Source: an uncultured Treponema sp. (lineage in GTDB: Bacteria > Spirochaetota > Spirochaetia > Treponematales > Treponemataceae). Taken from it: a stretch of DNA of 14,715 nt. The translations under genes and the position numbers were made by a program. Of this stretch, positions 1 to 6,960 are shown one piece after another. The stretch lies in assembly GCA_946611835.1 (NCBI GenBank), contig CAMOEE010000042.1, forward strand, positions 1 to 14,715. The letters are read 5' to 3'. The notes beneath the pieces are model-generated. The model did not search any database, had not been told where the DNA came from, and was given only the letters and a program-made list of their open reading frames with translations. Position 1 is the first letter of the stretch. The number at the start of each line of letters is the position of its first letter.

Positions 1-479
1 CTACAAAAATCCGTGAGAACATGTCTCTCCGCCGCCTCGAAGTTATCGATGTTCCTGCAGGTTCTGCTAGCGCAACTTATGTTCACTCAGACTTCAAGAC
101 TGGTGCAGTTGTCGTAGTCGAAGGTTCTGATTCAGAAGATGTAAAAGTCTTCGCTAAAGACTGCTGTTTGCACCTTGCTGCATTCACACCGGCTTATACA
201 ACAAAAGAAGAAGTTCCGCAGAGCTACATCGACGAGCAGAAGGAAATCTTCCAGGCTCAGATGGCTCAGGACGAGAAAATGGCTTCTAAACCTGAGAATG
301 TCAAAGCTGGCATCCTTCAGGGAAAAATCAACAAGCACCTTGCTGAAATCTGCTTCGTTGACCAGGCTTTCGTAAAAGACGACAAAGTTACGGTCGCTAA
401 AAAACTTGAAGAAGTTTCTAAGGCTGCTGGAGCTAAACTTTCATTCAAAAAAGTCGCTCTTTACATTCTCGGAAAATAA
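1..479 (+). CDS. tsf: Elongation factor Ts, C-terminal part (5' end outside window)
   Basis: EF-Ts is the cytoplasmic guanine-nucleotide exchange factor that recycles EF-Tu. The reading frame is open from the first full codon at position 3, so about 158 C-terminal residues are present and the N-terminal UBA-like domain lies upstream of the window. The frame begins TKIRENMSLRR, the conserved EF-Ts core entry, so the ATG at 21 is internal and not the start. Further family features are LHLAAFTPAY (the usual H-[IL]-A-A-x-x-P segment), the following EEVP, and the C-terminal FVKDDKVTVAKKLEE block, which matches the EF-Ts pattern of a phenylalanine-valine stretch and then T-V-x-x-x-L. In treponemes rpsB normally precedes tsf and frr follows it, which fits here. 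The gene ends with TAA directly before an intrinsic terminator. Identity is confident; only the 5' truncation limits the annotation. Confidence 0.96.
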   Translation, partial: TKIRENMSLRRLEVIDVPAGSASATYVHSDFKTGAVVVVEGSDSEDVKVFAKDCCLHLAAFTPAYTTKEEVPQSYIDEQKEIFQAQMAQDEKMASKPENVKAGILQGKINKHLAEICFVDQAFVKDDKVTVAKKLEEVSKAAGAKLSFKKVALYILGK

Positions 480-495
480 TTTCTCATAAAATCTG

Positions 496-524
496 GCGGT
501 CAGGTTTATTTCTGACCGCTTTTT
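496..524 (+). terminator. Intrinsic terminator after tsf
   Basis: A perfect 8-bp GC-rich stem, GCGGTCAG (496-503) with CTGACCGC (512-519), has an 8-nt loop (GTTTATTT). A T run (520-524) follows at once and a second long T run lies at 528-535. It starts 17 nt after the tsf stop, so it probably ends or attenuates an rpsB-tsf transcript. I see no clear -35/-10 pair between it and frr, so frr may depend on read-through or on a promoter I cannot recognise. Confidence 0.88.
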
Positions 525-559
525 ATATTTTTTTTGATGATTCATAAACGGAGGAAAAT

Positions 560-1102
560 ATGGCATTTGATGCAAAGTCTAAGATGGACAAGACCATTGA
601 AGGTCTAAAAAATGAAATGAACACAATCAGGACAGGTCGTGCATCTGCTTCCCTTTTTGACAAGGTTCGTGTTGATTATTACGGGGCAAAATCACCTCTC
701 TCTCAGGTCGCTCAGATTTCAATTCCAGAGGCACGCTCAGTCGTAATCTCTCCGTTTGATAAATCATTGATTACAGAAATAGAAAAGGCAATTCTTGTTG
801 CTGATTTCGGACTTAACCCATCAAATGACGGAAAAGTAATCCGAATCGCAATCCCCGCCCTCACCGCTGACCGCCGAAAGGAGCTTGTCAAACAGGCTAA
901 ATCAGTCGGAGAGAACTACAAAACAACTATCCGCAACATCCGCCGTGACGGTAACGACGACCTCAAAAAACAGCAGAAAGCAGGTGAGATTACAGAAGAT
1001 CAGCTAAAAAAAGAGACTGATGACCTTCAGAAACTAACTGACAAATATATCGCAGAAATTCAGACAGTCTGTGACGCTAAAGAAAAGGAGATTATGGCAT
1101 AA
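560..1102 (+). CDS. frr: Ribosome recycling factor
   Basis: RRF acts with EF-G to split the post-termination ribosome so that its subunits can be reused. The product is 180 residues, close to the usual 185. Family landmarks run in order: MDKTIEGLKNEMNTIRTGRAS (helix 1, with the conserved IRTGRAS near residues 22-29), the YYGAKSPLSQVAQIS beta domain, ARSVVISPFDKS, the LNPSNDGKVIRIAIPALT segment, and RRKELVKQAK with IRNIRRDGND in the long helices of domain I. A GGAGG at 550-554 sits 5 nt before the ATG and supports this start. The gene lies between the tsf terminator and uppS, the usual spirochaete order. Its stop codon is the loop of a small hairpin described separately. Nothing is missing from the family core. 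Confidence 0.98.
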   Translation: MAFDAKSKMDKTIEGLKNEMNTIRTGRASASLFDKVRVDYYGAKSPLSQVAQISIPEARSVVISPFDKSLITEIEKAILVADFGLNPSNDGKVIRIAIPALTADRRKELVKQAKSVGENYKTTIRNIRRDGNDDLKKQQKAGEITEDQLKKETDDLQKLTDKYIAEIQTVCDAKEKEIMA

Positions 1103-1135
1103 GCCATAGAAATTCCCGTGTGAAGGCACGGGAAT
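1093..1135 (+). other. Tandem hairpins at the frr-uppS junction
   Basis: Two perfect inverted repeats sit back to back. The first is TATGGC (1093-1098) with GCCATA (1103-1108), whose loop ATAA contains the frr stop codon. The second is ATTCCCGTG (1112-1120) with CACGGGAAT (1127-1135), a 9-bp stem with a 6-nt loop TGAAGG. The second ends 9 nt before the uppS ATG. There is no T run after it, so it is not a standard intrinsic terminator. An RNA processing site, a translation-control element or a pause site are possible roles; the structure is seen and the role is inferred. Confidence 0.6.
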
Positions 1136-1144
1136 GATATTTAT

Positions 1145-1864
1145 ATGACTACTGAAGAAATTATTGCCCGTGGTCTTCCAGAGCATGTCGCTGTAATCAT
1201 GGATGGTAACGGCCGCTGGGCAAAAAAACGGGGATTTCCTCGAACTGTTGGTCACAAGGAAGGGCTTCAGGCCGCAAAAAGGATTGTGACTGCTGCTTCA
1301 AAGCTTGGAATCAAGTATTTAACTTTCTACACTTTCTCTACCGAAAATTGGAAGCGCACTCAGGAAGAAGTTGGCTATCTCATGGGAGTGATTAAAGGCC
1401 ATCTTCGTGCTGAATTTGATTTTTACAAAAAAAATGGAATCCGTCTCGCTCATATAGGAAACATGGACGGTTTGCCGGCTGATGTTCAGCAAGAGATTAA
1501 GTGCGCGATAAAAGATACCGAAAATTTTACAGGGATGACTTGTGTGCTTGCCATAAATTACGGTGGCCGTGACGAAATCGTCCGAAGCATTAAAAAGATT
1601 ATAAAGAGCGGTGCTAGCGAAGATTCTATCACTGAGGATCTTGTGAGCAAATCGCTTGATATTCCGGATTTACCGCCTGTGGATCTGATGATCCGAACTG
1701 GTGGTGAGGAGAGGCTCAGCAATTTCCTCTTGTGGCAATGTGCATACGCCGAGTTTCTCTTTACAGATACACTTTGGCCGGATTATAATGAAGAGGAGTT
1801 TATTTCTGATATTGGTAAATTTCAGCAGAGAAACAGACGCTTTGGTGCTGTTCCGAATCAATAA
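1145..1864 (+). CDS. uppS: Isoprenyl transferase (undecaprenyl diphosphate synthase)
   Basis: This is the cis-prenyltransferase that extends farnesyl-PP with isopentenyl-PP to make the C55 carrier lipid for peptidoglycan. The 239-residue length is normal. Visible motifs are VIMDGNGRWA (catalytic Asp20), the GHKEG turn, FSTENW (65-69), and DLMIRTGGEERLSNFLLWQ from about 180, the C-terminal signature that carries the diphosphate-binding arginines, followed by YAEF. The conserved motifs fix the N-terminus near this ATG: the next upstream in-frame codons run into a stop at 1121 with no alternative ATG or GTG. No SD sequence precedes the start. The only purine-rich stretch, GAAGG at 1122-1126, lies in the loop of the upstream hairpin. 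cdsA and dxr follow, so lipid-carrier supply genes are grouped here. Confidence 0.97.
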   Translation: MTTEEIIARGLPEHVAVIMDGNGRWAKKRGFPRTVGHKEGLQAAKRIVTAASKLGIKYLTFYTFSTENWKRTQEEVGYLMGVIKGHLRAEFDFYKKNGIRLAHIGNMDGLPADVQQEIKCAIKDTENFTGMTCVLAINYGGRDEIVRSIKKIIKSGASEDSITEDLVSKSLDIPDLPPVDLMIRTGGEERLSNFLLWQCAYAEFLFTDTLWPDYNEEEFISDIGKFQQRNRRFGAVPNQ

Positions 1865-1885
1865 TGCTGGGGATGGGGATTTTCA

Positions 1886-2719
1886 ATGAATAAAGTTTTG
1901 CAGCGTCTTTTAGTATTTTTTGTAGGTTTGCCTTTAGTAATTTGTCTTGTCTGGTTCAATCAGTTTCATCATATTGCTTTGCATATTCTTGTGTTTGCGT
2001 CAGTTGTTTTTGCTTCAAACGAGCTTTACCGCATCCTTTCAAAAAAATTCTCACTTCTCCCCCGCCCTGTCGTTATTGTTGCTGCGGCGGTCCCGGCTTT
2101 TGTCTGTGCGATTTGTGCTTTCCTTGAACTCGATCTTTCTTTTATAGATTACAGCTTTGTTTTCATGCTCCTTCTTTGTATGGCTTTTGAGGTTCTTTCG
2201 GCTGATTCTTTCGAGAATTCCGTTTCCCATCTTATAACTGCGGCTTTCATAGTCCTTTATTCAGGTTATTTGCCAAGTTTCGTCTCACGAATGACTACGC
2301 ATGAGCATTCAAGGGAGTTCATCGCATTTTTCTTCCTCATGGTGTGTATGTGTGACTCAATCGCCTGGTTCTGCGGAGTTCTTCTCGGAAAAAACAACAA
2401 GGGATTCATCAAGGCCAGCCCGAACAAATCAGTAGCAGGTTTTATCGGCGGTTTTATGGGTACTATTCTTACCGGAACAGCAGCTCATTTCCTCTTCCCT
2501 CAGGTTTTTACCGGTTCGCTTGCAAAAATAATCATCCTGAGCATTTTTATTGCGTTTGTGGCGATAATCGGAGATCTTGTTGAGTCAGTAATCAAACGCT
2601 CTGTCGAAATCAAGGATTCCGGTTCGATGATTCCTGGTCGTGGCGGTGTTCTGGACTCAGTTGACAGCATTTTGTTCGTCGCTCCGGTTTATTATTTTGG
2701 AATCAACTTCTTGTTTTAA
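1886..2719 (+). CDS. cdsA: Phosphatidate cytidylyltransferase (CDP-diacylglycerol synthase)
   Basis: CdsA condenses CTP and phosphatidic acid into CDP-diacylglycerol, the branch point for phospholipids, in the inner membrane. The 277-residue product is a polytopic membrane protein with repeated hydrophobic stretches, beginning with LLVFFVGLPLVICLVWF and continuing through most of the chain. The C-terminal family signature is clear: SVIKRSVEIKDSGSMIPG, then RGGVLDSVDS. K243-D244, D257 and D260 retain the metal and catalytic acidic residues. Two positions depart from the classical signature (PGHGG..DR): Arg252 stands where His is usual and Ser258 where Arg is usual. GGGGA at 1875-1879 is a good SD 6 nt before the ATG. 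The stop TAA abuts the dxr ATG directly. The segment KNNKGFIKASPNKSVAGFIGG is the usual S/T-P-x-K-S/T-x-x-G motif. Confidence 0.96.
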   Translation: MNKVLQRLLVFFVGLPLVICLVWFNQFHHIALHILVFASVVFASNELYRILSKKFSLLPRPVVIVAAAVPAFVCAICAFLELDLSFIDYSFVFMLLLCMAFEVLSADSFENSVSHLITAAFIVLYSGYLPSFVSRMTTHEHSREFIAFFFLMVCMCDSIAWFCGVLLGKNNKGFIKASPNKSVAGFIGGFMGTILTGTAAHFLFPQVFTGSLAKIIILSIFIAFVAIIGDLVESVIKRSVEIKDSGSMIPGRGGVLDSVDSILFVAPVYYFGINFLF

Positions 2720-3820
2720 ATGAAAAAAGTCTTAGTTCTTGGTTGTACCGGCTCTATCGGTACGAGTACGCTTGACATCTTACGAAATCAAAAAGATCGT
2801 TTCGCCTGTTGCGGAATCACCGCTAATTCGAAAAAAGACGAGCTTGAGCGGCTGGGAAAGGAGTTTTCATGCCCTGTTTCACTCACAAAAACTGACGGAA
2901 TTGACGGAATCAAAAATCTGATTGAAAAGACTCAGCCTGATATTGTTGTAAACGGAATAGCAGGAAGCGCAGGTTTAAGGCCAAGCATGGCAGTTCTTGA
3001 GGCTGGAGTGGATCTTGCCCTTGCAAACAAAGAGACTGTCGTTATGTCAGGCCCGCTTATGTTCGAGGCGGCTAAAAAAAGCGGCTCAATGATTCTTCCT
3101 GTTGATTCTGAGCATTCTGCGATTTTTACCCTGGTGAATCAGTGCAAGAAAGAAAACATCGACAAAATCGTCATCACGGCTAGCGGTGGTCCCTTCAGAA
3201 CATTTCCGCGCGAAAAGCTTGCCAATGTGACAGTGGCCGATGCCCTGAAGCACCCGACCTGGGACATGGGCGTTAAGATTACGATTGATTCAGCCACTTT
3301 GGGGAACAAGGGGCTTGAAGTGATTGAGGCAGTGCGTCTTTTTGATGTCAAGGCCAGTCAGGTTCAGGTTGTTGTTCATCCTCAGAGCGTGATCCATTCG
3401 CTTGTTCGCACGAAAGACGGAATCGTTTACGGACAGTTCAGTGAGCCGGACATGAAGCATCCGATTCTTCAGGCCTTGGACTGGCCGGAAATACTGCCTT
3501 CCTTTATGAAACCTTTCGACCTGACAGATACCCTCGACGGAAAAAGGACGCTTACTTTTGAAAAGCCTCGTATGGACGATTTTCCTATGCTGGCATTGGC
3601 TTTTGAGGCGGCAGAAAAAGGAGCTTCCTACCCGATTGTCTTCAACGCAGCGAACGAGATTGCCGTTCAGGCTTTTATCGACGGAAAAATAGCTTTTCTG
3701 GAGATTTCTAATCTTGTAGAAAATGTACTTCACGGCTCGGACTGGTCCCACAATCCACGGGATTTGGAAGACGTGTTCGAGGCTGACAAAGATGCTCGTT
3801 GCAAAACTTTAGACAAATAA
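2720..3820 (+). CDS. dxr: 1-deoxy-D-xylulose 5-phosphate reductoisomerase
   Basis: Dxr performs the first committed step of the MEP isoprenoid pathway, the NADPH-dependent isomerisation and reduction of DXP to 2-C-methyl-D-erythritol 4-phosphate. It is the target of fosmidomycin. In order: the NADPH fold LGCTGSIGTSTL (7-18), NGIAGSAGL, ALANKE, PVDSEHSA with metal ligands D129 and E131, TASGGPF, HPTWDMG (His178), and TLGNKGLEVIEA with N196, K197 and metal ligand E200. VHPQSVIHS and FNAANE follow. At 366 residues it is somewhat shorter than E. coli Dxr (398), with no core motif lost. The ATG follows the cdsA TAA without a gap and I see no SD, so translation is probably coupled. MEP products feed UppS, encoded just upstream. 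The last base of its stop codon is the first base of the heptamer palindrome. Confidence 0.97.
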   Translation: MKKVLVLGCTGSIGTSTLDILRNQKDRFACCGITANSKKDELERLGKEFSCPVSLTKTDGIDGIKNLIEKTQPDIVVNGIAGSAGLRPSMAVLEAGVDLALANKETVVMSGPLMFEAAKKSGSMILPVDSEHSAIFTLVNQCKKENIDKIVITASGGPFRTFPREKLANVTVADALKHPTWDMGVKITIDSATLGNKGLEVIEAVRLFDVKASQVQVVVHPQSVIHSLVRTKDGIVYGQFSEPDMKHPILQALDWPEILPSFMKPFDLTDTLDGKRTLTFEKPRMDDFPMLALAFEAAEKGASYPIVFNAANEIAVQAFIDGKIAFLEISNLVENVLHGSDWSHNPRDLEDVFEADKDARCKTLDK

Positions 3821-3887
3821 AACCACAGATGTCACAGATTACACAGATTGTGTTTTTTATCTGTGACATCTGTGTAATCTGTGGTTT
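3820..3887 (+). repeat. Six-unit CACAGAT/ATCTGTG palindrome with 9-bp period
   Basis: Three direct CACAGAT heptamers (3824-3830, 3833-3839, 3842-3848) are followed after a 10-nt T-rich loop (3849-3858) by three ATCTGTG heptamers (3859-3865, 3868-3874, 3877-3883), all at a 9-bp period. Folded as one hairpin, 25 of 29 pairs form: an 11-bp outer stem (3820-3830 with 3877-3887) and two further 7-bp blocks, separated by 2x2 mismatches that fall exactly on the spacer dinucleotides. The inner units are swapped between the arms: GTCACAGAT then TACACAGAT on the left, and their complements in the same left-to-right order on the right. The element fills the whole dxr-rseP gap. From memory, similar CACAGA-type tandem inverted repeats recur in many bacterial genomes; I could not search for them here. 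Confidence 0.85.
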
Positions 3888-3893
3888 ATTTTT

Positions 3894-5012
3894 ATGACTA
3901 TAATAATCGGAATTATTCTTTTAGGTTTCCTTGTTTTTATTCATGAGCTGGGGCATTTCCTCGCAGCTAAGGCTTCAGGGGTAGCTGTCGAAGCTTTCTC
4001 GATTGGAATGGGACCTGTCCTCCTTCATAAGGAATGGCGGGACACTGACTGGCGGCTTTCCCTCCTTCCATTCGGCGGTTATTGTGCGATGAAGGGTGAG
4101 AAAGATTTGGAAGAAAGTTTTAATGCCCGCTCTATTCTTGAAAAAGATTCATTTTATGGGGTGAAGGCTGTTTTCCGTGCGCTTATCGGATTCGCAGGTC
4201 CCTTCGCAAACTTTCTTTTTTCAGTCCTTGCATTTTCTGTGATTGCCATTACTGGCTACACTTATTACTCCGCCACGAATACGATAAGGCTTGTAACGGA
4301 TGAATACCCGGAGCTTCATTCTGCTGCATCTGATGCTGGAATCTTGAGCGGCGACAAAATCATCAGAATCAATCAGAAAGAAATCGGGGATTTTTCGGAG
4401 CTATACGAGGAGGTCGCAGTTCACCCTGACGAGGATATTATTGTTCTTGTTGAGCGTGACGGAGAGCAGATTGAATTCTCGCTTCATACGGATATGAACA
4501 AGTCAACCGGTGAAGGAAAAATCGGAGTAATGAGCGACCCGAATTCAATCGAGAAAAAAGAAGCCAAAAGATATTCATTCTTCCCTGCCATCGGACATGG
4601 ATTCTCAGAGACTTTCAGGCTTATCGGTCTTTCGTTCAAGGGAATAGCGACTCTTTTCAAGGGCGTGAATGTCAGCGAGAGTGTGGCCGGTCCTGCCAGA
4701 ATCACTTCAATGATGGGAGAAACTGCGAAATCTGGTTTCTCATCGGGATTTCGCAACGGAATTGTTTCTGTTCTCCAGTTCATGGCATTAATCAGCATTT
4801 CTCTTTTCATTATGAACCTTCTTCCGATTCCAGTTCTTGACGGCTTCCTTGTTCTGACATCGCTTATAGAGGCAATTTTCAAAGTTCGTGTTTCCCCAAA
4901 AGTGAGAAATGTTGTACAATACATAGGAATTGCCCTGATCGCCATGCTCTTCATGCTTGCGGTGAGCGGAGATTTCCACTACTTTTCGGAGCTAATACAT
5001 GCTAAAAAATAA
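3894..5012 (+). CDS. rseP: Site-2 intramembrane zinc metalloprotease, RseP family
   Basis: This protease cleaves transmembrane substrates, in other bacteria anti-sigma factors and remnant signal peptides, within the inner membrane. The 372-residue product starts with a hydrophobic segment holding the zinc motif HELGH (17-21, HExxH). FGGYCAMKGE follows, the usual loop after it, then the GFAGPFANFLFS membrane segment. A single PDZ domain spans roughly 130-210, with DAGILSGDKIIRINQKEI as its ligand-groove signature. The second active-site motif is NLLPIPVLDG (308-317), with metal ligand D316; Phe follows where a second Gly is usual. C-terminal hydrophobic helices complete the fold. E. coli RseP has two PDZ domains; this one has one. 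There is no SD: the heptamer palindrome and a TTTATTTTT stretch directly precede the ATG. The 3' end overlaps the next gene by 14 nt. Its substrate here is unknown. Confidence 0.95.
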   Translation: MTIIIGIILLGFLVFIHELGHFLAAKASGVAVEAFSIGMGPVLLHKEWRDTDWRLSLLPFGGYCAMKGEKDLEESFNARSILEKDSFYGVKAVFRALIGFAGPFANFLFSVLAFSVIAITGYTYYSATNTIRLVTDEYPELHSAASDAGILSGDKIIRINQKEIGDFSELYEEVAVHPDEDIIVLVERDGEQIEFSLHTDMNKSTGEGKIGVMSDPNSIEKKEAKRYSFFPAIGHGFSETFRLIGLSFKGIATLFKGVNVSESVAGPARITSMMGETAKSGFSSGFRNGIVSVLQFMALISISLFIMNLLPIPVLDGFLVLTSLIEAIFKVRVSPKVRNVVQYIGIALIAMLFMLAVSGDFHYFSELIHAKK

Positions 5013-6918
5013 AGTCCTGTTTTTGTCATTGTTCATTTTGCAGTCTGCATTTTGCCTTTATTCTCAGTCACATATATCCACTCAGTCTCATTCTGGTGCA
5101 GTCTCGGCTCTGGCTTATTTGGATGATGATGAGCCTTCTGTTTTCTCTGCCGGTAACGACGGATTCCTTATTAAGTGGACTGAAGACGATATGGGCGAGC
5201 ATTATCAGATTTCAGATTTACCGATAAAGATGATTGCGAGAAACCCTAACGGCAACGAAATTGCGGTCTATGAGAGTGACGGAGCCTCATTGAACAGGGT
5301 CTCGGTCTGGAACTGGAAGACTTTCACACGCAAGTATGCCTTTCGCTTTAAAGATTCGCTCACAAGTCTCTCCTATTCAGCAAAGGGAACATACATAATA
5401 TGCGGGACGGCAAGCGTCAGCGGTGCTTTCTTCCTCAATTCCTCGAACGGAAGCATTATCAGGAATAAAATCAAGGGAAATACCGGCGTGGTAAATTTCG
5501 TCCAGACATCTGATTCAGAGAAGTCTGTGATTATGTATTCCCCGAAAGGCACCTTGCTTTATTACAATCTCCGTAACGGAGAAAAAAAAGCATCGTTCAA
5601 TACGGAATATGATTTGACTCAGTTCTGTCTTTTCAACAATAGTGTTTTCGGTGCCGGGGTTCGGGGAAACAATCTCTATATCATTCAGGCCGTAACAGGA
5701 AACACTCTCTCGTCTTTCCCTGTCAATAATCCGATTCTTGTAGGTTCCAATCAGAGCAGGGATTTGTACTATGTGGTAAACGATAACCGCCAGTTCAAGG
5801 TCTATAAGGTCGCAAATGACCGCAACAAGGCTGTAATTGCCCCAGAACTAGTGCGAACATTCTCAGGCCTTAAAAACGGAGAGTCAATTGTCTGCGCTTC
5901 CCTTGCAGGAGAGGAGATTTATGCGGGCACTAATCTCGGAAATCTCTACAAATTTGATTATGCCTCTGCCGAGCGGGTCGATGTTCAGATGCCTCTCACG
6001 GACAAAATGTATGACAGAATCTATGATGTGGCCACTTTGGGAGATGATTTTTATTTCCTCACGCCGACATCTATTTTCAAGTCTTCTTATGACAATGGAA
6101 TCGTTGATAGAAAGGCAAGCAACAGCGGATACACGAACCTGATTCCTTATGGTGAGAATATAATCCTCTGGTCAAAGGACTCAAAAAAGGCTGTTGTTCT
6201 TCTGGAGCTTTCTAACGGACGGCTCACCCAGCTTTTTGCACCTGAGGGAACACTCCAGGTCCTAAAGCTTTACGGGGACACTCTGATCGATATTGAGTCG
6301 AATTCTTCTGTCAACAGTTTCGATATAAAGAACCTGAAAAAACGGGAACTTTTCAAGGGAACAAGCATACAGGATGCGATTCTTTACAACGAGAATGACT
6401 TGTATGTTGCAAAATCAAGCGGAACGGCTCCAAATGTTCCTCTAATTCATGTAAATGTCAATACGCAGGAGACAGTTCCCCTGACAATGAAGGGAAATGT
6501 CGCCTACTCGCTCACTTATGACTACACTAAGAGCAACTCTGAGATTTATGGAATTACGATTTACTCTGACTCAAAGACAAAAAAACTTACGACGGCTATT
6601 TTCAGTTACAGGCCGTCAACCAAGGCTTACAGATACCTTCATTCGATTAGTGATGAGGACAGCGAGGCCTTCATAAATTTGTTCGACAATGTTCTTTTCA
6701 CAAACATCGGTAAATCCCAGGTGCGTTCATATAATCTTTCCACAAAAAGGGATTTCGTGTACAGACGAACTGCTTCCATGCCGATAAAAAGTGTAAGAAA
6801 TCAAAGCAGAATGGTCGTTTTGAACCGTGACGGCTCAATCAGCTGGTACAACCCGACTCTCAATGCCGTAATGGCGGACTGGTATCTTACTACCGACGGA
6901 AACTGGTTTGAATTCTAG
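4999..6918 (+). CDS. Predicted secreted WD40-like beta-propeller protein
   Basis: I do not recognise a named orthologue. The 639-residue product opens with a signal peptide: a basic start (MLKNK), a hydrophobic core (VLFLSLFILQSAF), then a polar CLYSQSH segment. It is therefore probably periplasmic or surface-exposed; the Cys near residue 19 lacks a convincing lipobox. WD40-type repeats are visible near residues 32-60 (SGAVSALAY, then FSAGNDGFLIKW) and 120-150 (SLTSLSYSAKGTYIICGT). The rest repeats beta-rich blade-like units such as SIVCASLAGEEIYAGTNLGNLYKFD, broken here only by short loops. Residues 600-639 still read like a blade, ending in WYNPTLNAVMADWYL. The start is supported by GGAG at 4988-4991, 7 nt upstream, and overlaps the rseP stop by 14 nt, so the two are probably translationally coupled. 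A scaffold or binding role in the envelope is inferred only from the fold. Confidence 0.85.
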   Translation: MLKNKVLFLSLFILQSAFCLYSQSHISTQSHSGAVSALAYLDDDEPSVFSAGNDGFLIKWTEDDMGEHYQISDLPIKMIARNPNGNEIAVYESDGASLNRVSVWNWKTFTRKYAFRFKDSLTSLSYSAKGTYIICGTASVSGAFFLNSSNGSIIRNKIKGNTGVVNFVQTSDSEKSVIMYSPKGTLLYYNLRNGEKKASFNTEYDLTQFCLFNNSVFGAGVRGNNLYIIQAVTGNTLSSFPVNNPILVGSNQSRDLYYVVNDNRQFKVYKVANDRNKAVIAPELVRTFSGLKNGESIVCASLAGEEIYAGTNLGNLYKFDYASAERVDVQMPLTDKMYDRIYDVATLGDDFYFLTPTSIFKSSYDNGIVDRKASNSGYTNLIPYGENIILWSKDSKKAVVLLELSNGRLTQLFAPEGTLQVLKLYGDTLIDIESNSSVNSFDIKNLKKRELFKGTSIQDAILYNENDLYVAKSSGTAPNVPLIHVNVNTQETVPLTMKGNVAYSLTYDYTKSNSEIYGITIYSDSKTKKLTTAIFSYRPSTKAYRYLHSISDEDSEAFINLFDNVLFTNIGKSQVRSYNLSTKRDFVYRRTASMPIKSVRNQSRMVVLNRDGSISWYNPTLNAVMADWYLTTDGNWFEF

Positions 6919-6935
6919 GAATTATGTGTTACAAT
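6908..6935 (+). promoter_or_regulatory. Candidate sigma70-type promoter for the ankyrin gene
   Basis: TTGAAT (6908-6913), a 16-bp spacer, and TACAAT (6930-6935) preceded by TG to give an extended -10 TGTTACAAT. A start near 6942 would lie just before the AGAAGGAG ribosome site at 6944-6951. The -35 lies inside the last codons of the propeller gene. The same stretch also holds a 7-bp inverted repeat, TTGAATT/AATTCAA (6908-6914, 6933-6939), which may be chance. Confidence 0.42.
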
Positions 6936-6960
6936 TCAAGGTTAGAAGGAGTTTTCGATA

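Noticed and set aside
21..23. ATG at 21 as the tsf start
   Set aside because: The frame is open and family-like upstream (TKIREN), so this Met is internal to a truncated EF-Ts.
1942..2147. Two short overlapping + strand frames inside cdsA
   Set aside because: They are alternate frames of a hydrophobic coding region; Cys- and Phe-rich translations are typical of shadow frames.
3290..3751. 153-codon open frame on the - strand within dxr
   Set aside because: dxr is intact with all catalytic motifs; the antisense frame has no SD, promoter or family resemblance.
4484..4954. 156-codon open frame on the - strand within rseP
   Set aside because: It is a shadow of the rseP coding sequence, with no domain pattern and biased composition.
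6908..6939. TTGAATT/AATTCAA inverted repeat as an operator
   Set aside because: It is only 7 bp per arm and coincides with promoter-like hexamers; there is no second copy to support a binding site.
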